DNA of 64,000 nt from Bradyrhizobium liaoningense (GTDB taxonomy: Bacteria > Pseudomonadota > Alphaproteobacteria > Rhizobiales > Xanthobacteraceae): positions 62,001-126,000 of the forward strand of contig NZ_JAFCJT010000016.1 in the NCBI RefSeq assembly GCF_018130785.1, read 5' to 3'. The notes under the pieces are model-generated. The model was not told where the DNA came from, did no database searches, and worked only from the letters and a program-made list of their open reading frames with translations. This document shows positions 58,201 to 62,856 of this stretch, piece after piece. How positions within the stretch are numbered: position 1 is the stretch's first letter; every line of letters begins with the position of its first letter. The translations under genes and the position numbers were made by a program.

Positions 58201-58574
58201 TGATCGGCAAGACCGCCCTGCTCGTCGACGACGACGCCCGGAACATCTTCGCGCTGTCGAGCGTGCTGGAACGGCGCGGCATGAAAGTGCTGACGGCGAC
58301 GACCGGCCGCGAGGCGGTGACGCTGGTCAAATCCAATCCGGAAATCGCCATCGTGCTGATGGACATCATGATGCCGCAGATGGACGGCTATCAGACCATC
58401 GGCGTCATTCGCGAGAATCCGGCCTTCGCTCGCCTTCCGATCATCGCGTTGACCGCCAAGGCGATGAAGGGCGACCGCGAAAAATGCCTGGAAGCCGGCG
58501 CGTCCGACTACCTCGCCAAACCCGTCAATACCGATCAATTGCTGCTTGCGATCCGCATGTGGCTGCACCGTTGA
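52281..58574 (+). CDS. Giant cytosolic hybrid histidine kinase: poly-HAMP, GAF, HisKA, HATPase, three receivers
   Basis: 2097 residues from ATG 52281; a TTG at 52230 is an alternative. After a short polar start come about a dozen HAMP-like units (residues about 60-1187), eleven of them 92 residues each and built on TWKDLTDSVNSMASNLTAQV and GDLSKKITVDVRGEILELKD. A GAF domain (about 1205-1345), a coiled coil and HisKA follow with phospho-acceptor His1432 in MSHELRTPLN, then an HATPase with SDTGIGIPLEKQ and GTGLGLAISRE. Three receivers follow with acceptor Asp1759, Asp1881 and Asp2028. No membrane helix is seen. The layout recalls fungal Nik1-type osmosensors and poly-HAMP bacterial kinases. Confidence 0.95.
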   Translation: MSDLDPGTASRSGRRVPKPKTNGTSDPDSRPELLLALQAMRSGDFSVRMSGDYLGIDGKIADTFNEIIAANQRMAQQLELVGQVVGREGKTRQRVKFGLASGSWADMEGSVNTLIDDLLWPTREVTRAVAAVAQGDLLQTVKLDVDGRPLRGEFLQSATIVNTMIKQLGVFTSEVTRVAREVGTEGKLGGQAQVPEVTGVWKDLTESVNSMANNLTNQVRNIAEVTIAVANGDLSKKITVDVRGEILQLKEAINTMVDQLRSFASEVTRVAREVGTDGKLGGQAIVPGVAGTWKDLTDSVNAMCGNLTAQVRNIANVTTAVARGDLSRKITVDVRGEILELKDTINTMVDQLNSFASEVTRVAREVGTEGKLGGQAQVPGVAGTWKDLTDNVNFMASNLTAQVRNIADVATAIAGGDLSKKITVNVSGEILQLKETLNTMVDQLNAFAGEVTRVAREVGTEGRLGGQANVLGVAGTWKDLTESVNSMASNLTAQVRNIAEVTTAVAGGDLSKKITVDVRGEILELKDTINTMVDQLNAFAGEVTRVAREVGTEGKLGGQAQVRGVAGTWKDLTDSVNSMASNLTGQVRNIAEVATAVAKGDLSKKITVNVSGEILQLKETLNTMVDQLNAFAGEVTRVAREVGTEGKLGGQAQVTGVAGTWKDLTDNVNSMAGNLTAQVRNIAEVATAIAGGDLSRKITVDVHGEILQLKDTLNTMVDQLNRFAGEVTRVAREVGTEGRLGGQANVPGVAGTWKDLTDSVNSMAGNLTAQVRNIAEVTTAVARGDLSRKITVDVKGEILELKNTINTMVDQLNGFAGEVTRVAREVGTEGKLGGQAEVPGVAGTWKDLTDNVNFMASNLTAQVRNIAEVATAIAGGDLSKKITVDVRGEILLLKDTLNTMVEQLRSFAAEVTRVAREVGTEGRLGGQAVVPGVGGTWKDLTDNVNLLAANLTTQVRNIAEVTTAVARGDLSRKITVDVKGEILELKNTINTMVDQLNAFAGEVTRVAREVGTEGELGGQAQVPGVAGTWKDLTDTVNFMAANLTEQVRGIVKVVTAVANGDLKQNLTVKSKGEVAALADTINNMTETLATFADQVTSVAREVGVEGRLGGQADVPGAAGTWKDLTGNVNLLAANLTSQVRAIAEVATAVTKGDLTRSIQVDARGEVAELKDNINTMITNLRLTTDVNTEQDWLKTNLAKFTNMLQGQRDLTTVGRLLLTELSPLVNAHTGVIYQVENEDSPQLLLLASYAGDGVYPYQRVLPFGDGLIGQCALDKRPRVIADIPADVVPINSALFRVAPKNLVVLPVLFEGQVKAVIELASLTSFTTSQMTFLEQLTDSIGIVLNSIEATMQTEGLLKQSQQLAGELQTQQRELQQTNDQLEQKAQQLAERNVEVERKNQEIEQARRALEEKATELALTSKYKSEFLANMSHELRTPLNSILILGQQLTDNPDGNLTGKQVEFARTIHGAGTDLLNLISDILDLSKIESGTVTVDAEEILTANLLETVGRPFRHEAENRNLSFKIDVDPNLARSIVTDSKRLQQVLKNLLSNAFKFTAEGEVRLKVAAAVGGWGTDHPVLNSAPAVIAFEVSDTGIGIPLEKQKLIFEAFQQADAGTSRKYGGTGLGLAISRELASLLGGEIHLRSAPGKGSSFTLYLPLKYSGPTLAPRAPAPHQYGQPPALQPAAPEQQRIIEQIADDRLSLEPGDTILLIVEDDPHYARVLVDLARDKGFKVLVAARGAEALELAKQYQPRAVSLDVFLPDMLGWTVLSQLKHNPLTRHIPVQIITLDEDRQHALARGAFSFVNKPTTTEGVAAALTQIKEYARPRRKRLLIVEDNEAEQLSIRELLHHDDIEIVTTDTGAGALSTLREAPCDCVVLDLRLPDMSGFEVLDQIRSDEALSNVPVVVFTGRELSAEEDAELHTMARSIVVKGVESPERLLDETALFLHRVITELPVEKQRMLEKLNSSDEDLIGKTALLVDDDARNIFALSSVLERRGMKVLTATTGREAVTLVKSNPEIAIVLMDIMMPQMDGYQTIGVIRENPAFARLPIIALTAKAMKGDREKCLEAGASDYLAKPVNTDQLLLAIRMWLHR
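52803..55838 (+). repeat. Eleven tandem 276-bp repeats coding HAMP units
   Basis: The block starting GTGACGCGCGTGGCGCGCGAGG recurs every 276 bases (for example 52803 and 53079), each unit coding 92 residues. The DNA is very similar between copies, with the last two units more divergent. The array is in-frame throughout. Confidence 0.92.
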
Positions 58575-58588
58575 GTTTGGATCCGCGA

Positions 58589-60070
58589 ATGGACCACGAA
58601 AAGGTCAACATCCTCCTCGTCGACGACCAGCCGGCCAAGCTGCTCGCCTATGAGGTGATCTTGAAGGATCTCGGCGAGAACCTCGTGATCGCCTCGTCGG
58701 GCCGCGAGGCGCTGGAGGTGCTGCTCAAGACCGAGATCTCGGTGATCCTGGTCGACGTCTGCATGCCCGAGCTCGACGGCTTCGAGCTGGCTGCGATGAT
58801 CCGCGAGCATCCGCGGTTCCAGAAGACCGCGATGATCTTCATCTCGGCTATCCAGGTCAGCGACATCGACCGCTTGCGCGGCTACGAGATGGGCGCCGTC
58901 GACTACGTCCCAGTTCCGGTCGTGCCCGAGGTGCTGCGCGCGAAGGTCAAGGTATTTGCCGAACTCTATCGCAAGACGCGCGAGCTCGAACGGCTGAACC
59001 AGGATCTCGAGGACCGCGTTCGCGCACGCACGGCCGAGCTGGAGAATTCCACCGCAAAGCTGCGCGAGAGCGAAGAGCGGCGCAGCATGGCGATCGCCGC
59101 CGGCAAGATGGGATCCTGGGACTGGGACTGGGTCAACGGCGACTGGATGTGGGACGAAGGCCAGTACCGCATCTTCGGCGTGACGCCGGAGACCTTCAAT
59201 GTCACCTCAGCCAACATCCAGGCGCTGCTGCACCCTGACGACGTCGACCAGTTCAGCCAGGCGATTGCCGCGTTCAATACCGGCGCGCACGCCTATGAAG
59301 GCGAGTTTCGCGTCAACCGGCCCGATGGCGAGGTGCGATGGTGCGTCGGCACGGCAGCCGCGACGGTGGACCAGGGCGGCCGCGTGGTGCGCGTGAGCGG
59401 CGTCACCGTGGACATCACCGAACGCAAACGCGCGGAAGAGAGACAAAATCTGCTGGCGCGCGAGGTCGATCATCGCGCCAAGAACGCGCTGGCGCTGGCG
59501 CAGTCGATCGTGCGCCTCACCCGTGCCGACGGGGTCAAGGCCTACGTCAACGCGGTCGAGGGGCGCATCAATGCATTAGCGCGCGTGCACACGATCCTGT
59601 CGCTGTCGAGCTGGCAGGGTGCCGAGCTCTCCAGGCTGATCGACGAGGAGCTTGCGCCCTACTCGCTCGGCGGCCAGATCAAGCTTGCGGGTCCGGAGGT
59701 TCAGCTGATGCCAGCGACCGCGCAGACGCTGGCGCTGGCGCTGCATGAGCTCTTCACCAACTCGGCGAAGTACGGCGCGCTGTCGACACGATCGGGGCGT
59801 CTCGCGATCGGCTGGCAGGTCGAGGACGACCATCTCACGCTGACCTGGGATGAAACGGGCGGTCCGCTGGTGAGGACGCCGAAATCCCGCGGTTTCGGCA
59901 CGCGGAGTCTGCTTGCCAGTGTGGAATCGCAACTGGGCGGGCAGGCGGAATTCGACTGGCGTGCCGAAGGCCTGTTGTGCCGCCTTGAGGTGCCGCTGAC
60001 GCGGAAGGCTGCAGCCACAAACAAGTTCGACGCGGCTTCCTCCGAAGCCCGTCAGCGGGCCTCGGGTTAG
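58589..60070 (+). CDS. REC-PAS-HWE histidine kinase with HRXXN H-box
   Basis: 493 residues from ATG 58589, 14 bases after the hybrid kinase stop, so co-transcribed. Residues 1-125 are a receiver with VDDQPAKLLAYE and acceptor Asp56 in VILVDVCMPELDG. A coiled coil (LERLNQDLEDRVRARTAELE) leads to a PAS domain with WDWDWVNGDW, IFGVTPETF, LLHPDDVDQF and VTVDITERKRAEE. The kinase part is HWE-type: acceptor His295 in EVDHRAKNALALAQS, HELFTNSAKYGALS and WDETGGP. The HRAKN box fits the HRXXN group that phosphorylates PhyR. Its receiver may accept phosphate from the hybrid kinase. Confidence 0.92.
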   Translation: MDHEKVNILLVDDQPAKLLAYEVILKDLGENLVIASSGREALEVLLKTEISVILVDVCMPELDGFELAAMIREHPRFQKTAMIFISAIQVSDIDRLRGYEMGAVDYVPVPVVPEVLRAKVKVFAELYRKTRELERLNQDLEDRVRARTAELENSTAKLRESEERRSMAIAAGKMGSWDWDWVNGDWMWDEGQYRIFGVTPETFNVTSANIQALLHPDDVDQFSQAIAAFNTGAHAYEGEFRVNRPDGEVRWCVGTAAATVDQGGRVVRVSGVTVDITERKRAEERQNLLAREVDHRAKNALALAQSIVRLTRADGVKAYVNAVEGRINALARVHTILSLSSWQGAELSRLIDEELAPYSLGGQIKLAGPEVQLMPATAQTLALALHELFTNSAKYGALSTRSGRLAIGWQVEDDHLTLTWDETGGPLVRTPKSRGFGTRSLLASVESQLGGQAEFDWRAEGLLCRLEVPLTRKAAATNKFDAASSEARQRASG

Positions 60071-60318
60071 CGCGCGCCGACGACCCTCAATCGCCGCATC
60101 GGCTGCGGCTCGTCAGCGATACGTCCTTCGAGCCAGGCTTCCGTTTGCGAAAGATCACGTAGCGCCCGCGCGTAACGGCGGGCTGCGCTCCGCTCGGCGC
60201 CGCGCGGCAGCTTGCGCGCCTTGCGCAGAATGTCCGCAGCTGCGTTGCGATAGGCCAGCGAGCGATAGAGAAAGACGACCTTACCCATATCGAATGTTCC
60301 CGTGTTGATGGCCTTCAT
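60067..60318 (-). CDS. Small basic helical protein
   Basis: 83 residues from ATG 60318; a start at 60288 (MGKVVFLYRSLAYRNAAADI) follows GGGAAC and is also plausible. The chain is Arg/Ala-rich: ILRKARKLPRGAERSAARRY, then ARALRDLSQTEAWLEG, and a final RRLRVVGAR. It is probably helical and perhaps nucleic-acid binding. Its 3' end overlaps the kinase stop codon on the other strand. No family is recognised, though similar tiny proteins occur in the genus. Confidence 0.62.
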   Translation of the reverse strand: MKAINTGTFDMGKVVFLYRSLAYRNAAADILRKARKLPRGAERSAARRYARALRDLSQTEAWLEGRIADEPQPMRRLRVVGAR

Positions 60319-60378
60319 CCTCGCAGGACCGGCATGAACGCTGGATGAAGCGGGGCATGACGAAATCTTCATGAGAAT

Positions 60379-60403
60379 GGAACCCGCACTCGTCGCGCGC
60401 GTT
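60379..60403 (+). promoter_or_regulatory. EcfG-like promoter of the 85-residue membrane protein
   Basis: GGAAC, sixteen bases, CGTT exactly, 25 bases before ATG 60429. Confidence 0.75.
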
Positions 60404-60428
60404 TTATGCCATACCGTGGGGCGGTTCC

Positions 60429-60686
60429 ATGCGCGTAAAAAAGTCGCCGAGCCTCATCTCTCCGACCGGCGTCATCAAGCTGATGACGCATGCGATGATG
60501 GGCGCAGCCCTCGGCCTTGCCTTCGGTCTCGTCCTCGTCCTGTCCAATCCGGCGGTCGCAAATTTGCTGAACCACGGCGGATATTCAGCCGCCGTTGTCT
60601 TCGTCGTCACACTGGTAACGACGTTCGCGATCGGCGCGACGCTCACAGGCGTCGTGTTCATCCTCGCCGAAGACAAGGAATTTTGA
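60429..60686 (+). CDS. 85-residue two-helix membrane protein
   Basis: Begins MRVKKSPSLISPTGVIKLMT. Two hydrophobic helices, MMGAALGLAFGLVLVLSNPA and AVVFVVTLVTTFAIGATLTG, with a polar loop (NLLNHGGYS) and an end VVFILAEDKEF. The GxxxG-like spacing in the helices suggests oligomerisation. No named family is known. It has its own EcfG-like promoter and resembles other short stress-induced membrane proteins of rhizobia. Confidence 0.75.
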   Translation: MRVKKSPSLISPTGVIKLMTHAMMGAALGLAFGLVLVLSNPAVANLLNHGGYSAAVVFVVTLVTTFAIGATLTGVVFILAEDKEF

Positions 60687-60719
60687 AGCACGCGTGACAC
60701 GCAGCAGGTGCTTTCGTTC

Positions 60720-60744
60720 GGAACTCCTGCCGCAAATGGCGGTT
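60720..60744 (+). promoter_or_regulatory. EcfG-like promoter of the 81-residue gene
   Basis: GGAAC, sixteen bases, GGTT, one mismatch from consensus, 38 bases before ATG 60783. Confidence 0.5.
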
Positions 60745-60782
60745 GGCTGCCTGCGTCAATTTAACCCAGGGAGTTCCCGCGC

Positions 60783-61028
60783 ATGAAAGCCACTAAGCTC
60801 GCTCTTACCGTGATGTTGGCAACCGGCCTCGCCGCCGCGCCGTTCGCCGCGCAGGCCAAGTCGCATAAGGCCAAGCACGGATCCTCGATGTCGTCGTCGC
60901 AGACCACAGGCGCCAATACCAAGTCCTCCAAGGGTGCTGATCCCTCCGGTCAAGGTGGTTCTGGCCCCGGCTCCGATCAGGGCGGCACCATGACGAACAA
61001 CAAGGGCGGCATGAGCAACACCAAGTGA
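60783..61028 (+). CDS. 81-residue exported Ser/Gly/Lys-rich protein
   Basis: A signal peptide KATKLALTVMLATGLAAAPF ends near AQA-K behind AGGGAG. The mature part (SHKAKHGSSMSSSQTTGANT, then SGQGGSGPGSDQGGTMTNNK) is low-complexity and disordered. It ends GGMSNTK. The function is unknown. A GC-rich hairpin with TTTT follows. Confidence 0.78.
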   Translation: MKATKLALTVMLATGLAAAPFAAQAKSHKAKHGSSMSSSQTTGANTKSSKGADPSGQGGSGPGSDQGGTMTNNKGGMSNTK

Positions 61029-61044
61029 CCTCTGGCCGACAATC

Positions 61045-61074
61045 AAGGCCTCGCGGCGACGCGGGGCCTTTTGC
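61045..61074 (+). terminator. Terminator of the 81-residue gene
   Basis: AAGGCCTCGCG and CGCGGGGCCTT, near-perfect arms around GCGA, then TTGC. It lies 17 bases after the stop. Confidence 0.75.
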
Positions 61075-61112
61075 TTTGGGGCTGGATCGGGAATCCCTTT
61101 AGCGCCACATCG

Positions 61113-61298
61113 CTAGAGCGGCCGTCCCGTGGCAATCGCCTTCACAAGATGCTCGAGCCGTGCACGCTTGCGTGCGATCAGGAGCTGGGCTGCGGCATCA
61201 TCGAGACCCTCGCGCTGCAATTGCCGGATAGCGGAGCCGAGTTCGAGAATTTCGGCGCGCAGTTTTAGAATCCGGTACGTGTCCGGGTCTTCCTCCAC
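61113..61298 (-). CDS. 61-residue helical small protein
   Basis: From a GTG at 61298 behind GGGAGCG: MEEDPDTYRILKLRAEILEL, then GSAIRQLQREGLDDAAAQLL and ARLEHLVKAIATGRPL. Two long amphipathic helices with Leu spacing are predicted. It has the look of small rhizobial proteins of unknown function. The neighbouring 91-residue gene upstream is of similar style, and 18 bases separate them, so they may form an operon. Confidence 0.7.
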   Translation of the reverse strand: MEEDPDTYRILKLRAEILELGSAIRQLQREGLDDAAAQLLIARKRARLEHLVKAIATGRPL

Positions 61299-61316
61299 CG
61301 CACGCTCCCAAAATTC

Positions 61317-61592
61317 TCAGCGGCGCGCGATCACGCGCAAGGGACTGCCGGATGTCGTTGCAGGACGAAGGCGCACCCGGTCGCGGACGTCAGGCAAGAC
61401 ATCGCCGCCACCGGCCGCCTTCCATTCGCCGATCAGCAGGTTGATTTTCCGGCGCAGATTCATCTGCGCCAGGGCCTTTTCTGTGCAGTCGAGATCGCGA
61501 TCGACGAGGTCGCGCACGGACACCTCAATATCGGCCATTTCGAGCCTCAAGGCGCTGATTTTGCGTCGAATTTCATTAATTCTGTTGTCCAT
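61317..61592 (-). CDS. 91-residue helical protein
   Basis: Begins MDNRINEIRRKISALRLEMA followed by DIEVSVRDLVDRDLDCTEKA and QMNLRRKINLLIGEWKAAGG. The heptad-like N-terminal helix suggests a coiled coil; the tail is Arg-rich (RLRPATTSGSPLRVIARR). Function and family are not recognised. The Shine-Dalgarno is weak, lowering confidence in the start. Confidence 0.68.
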   Translation of the reverse strand: MDNRINEIRRKISALRLEMADIEVSVRDLVDRDLDCTEKALAQMNLRRKINLLIGEWKAAGGGDVLPDVRDRVRLRPATTSGSPLRVIARR

Positions 61593-61652
61593 GGCTTGTT
61601 AGAACAAAATAAGAACATATAGTCAAGTCACGATTTGAGATGGAGAGGCCAG

Positions 61653-61847
61653 ATGCAGGTTCAGGGTAAATACGACGCCAAGGTTTTCCTCACGGAGCAG
61701 ATGACGAGAGCGCAGGGGCTGAGGCTGAAGCGGCTGAGCGAGGAGGCCTATCAGCCCACTCAATACGATCGGGCTCTGTCCTTCACGGAGGCGGCGCGTC
61801 GCATTCGAGCGCTGGAAGACGAGATCGAGTTGGCGAACTCCTTCTGA
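61653..61847 (+). CDS. DUF3072-like small protein
   Basis: 64 residues from ATG 61653 behind GGAGAGG. MTRAQGLRLKRLSEEAYQPT, then FTEAARRIRALEDEIEL, is the pattern of the DUF3072 family, whose members are about 60 residues and of unknown role (recognition from memory). It is divergent from the 91-residue gene and leads toward the Lys-rich protein, which has its own promoter. Confidence 0.72.
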   Translation: MQVQGKYDAKVFLTEQMTRAQGLRLKRLSEEAYQPTQYDRALSFTEAARRIRALEDEIELANSF

Positions 61848-61867
61848 GGAGCGCGGCCAGCGCATTT

Positions 61868-61892
61868 GGAACGTTGGGTCAGTGATACGGTT
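61868..61892 (+). promoter_or_regulatory. EcfG-like promoter of the Lys-rich gene
   Basis: GGAAC, sixteen bases, GGTT, one mismatch from consensus, 27 bases before ATG 61920. Confidence 0.5.
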
Positions 61893-61919
61893 CTTTCCCC
61901 GGGCCAAGGGAGAGAGTTG

Positions 61920-62210
61920 ATGGCACGCAAGGCAAAGAAACGCCGCTATTCACGCAGCGCCGGCAGTGACGTCGAACGCGAGATGCGCCGTTACAAGAAG
62001 GGCACCGCGAAAAGCGGCCCCGGCGGTCGTGGCGGACGCGTGAAGAGTCGCAAGCAGGCGATTGCAATCGGCCTGTCGGAAGCGCGCGCGAAGGGCAAGA
62101 AGGTCCCGAAGAAGGCCTCGAAGCGGAAGACATCCAAGAAGAAGAAGGCCAGGAAGACGACCCGGAAAACTTCGAAGAAGACCTCGAAGCGCAAATCCAG
62201 CAAGAGGTAA
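61920..62210 (+). CDS. Lys/Arg-rich histone H1-like protein (DUF6496 type)
   Basis: 96 residues with AAGGGAGAGAG before the ATG. The middle has REMRRYKKGTAKSGPGGRGG and VKSRKQAIAIGLSEARAKGK, the DUF6496-like signature I recall. The last 40 residues are almost only Lys, Thr, Ser and Arg (KKASKRKTSKKKKARKTT). It probably binds DNA or RNA non-specifically and may compact the nucleoid in stress or stationary phase. Confidence 0.82.
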   Translation: MARKAKKRRYSRSAGSDVEREMRRYKKGTAKSGPGGRGGRVKSRKQAIAIGLSEARAKGKKVPKKASKRKTSKKKKARKTTRKTSKKTSKRKSSKR

Positions 62211-62222
62211 CGCCGAACTGCG

Positions 62223-62585
62223 TCAGATCATGCTGCCCGGCATGAAGCAGCGGATCGAAATTCCGAACGCAGTCTTCACTGGCCACACCATGGTGTGGCC
62301 AGCCCGGTTTGGCTCGGTGATGACGGCCTCATCAGGCACGTCCACCCACTGTCCATCGAGCCGCACGCGATAGTGCCCATCGTGCGATTCCCAGTCGGGG
62401 TCGGATACAGCAAAGCCATCTGCATCCGAGCAGCACGGCCCGAGATTGCTGCGCAAACTGTCGAACCAGGGTTTTAGGGGCGAGTTGGCGTAGCGGCCAT
62501 CGTCGCGCCCCAGAGCGCTTCCGGTCGTCAGCACGATTGGCGCCACGAGCAGCGCACGCCTCAGCGAGAGCTTCAATCGATCCAT
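62223..62585 (-). CDS. Exported hypothetical protein with conserved Trp/Cys core
   Basis: 120 residues from ATG 62585. A signal peptide DRLKLSLRRALLVAPIVLTT is followed by YANSPLKPWFDSLRSNLGPC, CSDADGFAVSDPDWESHDGH and RVRLDGQWVDVPDEAVITEP, ending NRAGHTMVWPVK. Two adjacent cysteines (PCCSD) occur early. The protein is conserved in my memory of Bradyrhizobium, but I know of no function. Its gene contains a perfect 24-bp palindrome (62279-62302). Confidence 0.8.
   Translation of the reverse strand: MDRLKLSLRRALLVAPIVLTTGSALGRDDGRYANSPLKPWFDSLRSNLGPCCSDADGFAVSDPDWESHDGHYRVRLDGQWVDVPDEAVITEPNRAGHTMVWPVKTAFGISIRCFMPGSMI
62279..62302. repeat. 24-bp perfect palindrome inside a gene
   Basis: CTGGCCACACCATGG with its exact inverse TGTGGCCAG completing 24 self-complementary bases, within codons for AGHTMVWP. 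A hairpin in mRNA or a protein-binding site; chance is possible. Confidence 0.6.
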
Positions 62586-62804
62586 GTCGGCACCGATCAA
62601 ATGCGAACGCCAGGTTCCACAAGACGGCCGGGCGTTCGAGGTTCCACTCTAGCAAATCGCTCTGGCGTCTTCATTGCCGCCAAAGCACAACACGCGATTC
62701 CGAACTGTGACGAGCGAACGCGGCTTTTTCGGACGAACCCGTCATCAACGCTGCCGTTAACGAGAATGTTATCGGCGTCTGTGGGAATCTTCCAGCCGTG
62801 CACG
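62586..62804. other. Gap without a gene upstream of the exported protein
   Basis: About 220 bases; I find no convincing gene or known motif before the terminator at 62805. Confidence 0.5.
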
Positions 62805-62831
62805 AAAAAGGCGGCCCGCGGGCCGCCTTTT
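62805..62831 (-). terminator. Terminator of the DegP-type gene
   Basis: The minus strand reads AAAGGCGGCC-CGC-GGGCCGCC then TTTTT; the block is almost a perfect palindrome. It lies 26 bases after the stop of the protease gene. Confidence 0.85.
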
Positions 62832-62856
62832 GAGTTTGCCGCAGGAAGCGCGCGGC

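Noticed and set aside
56262..58568. Minus-strand open frame of 768 codons opposite the kinase and receiver region
   Set aside because: Shadow frame; the plus-strand frame carries HisKA, HATPase and three receiver motifs.
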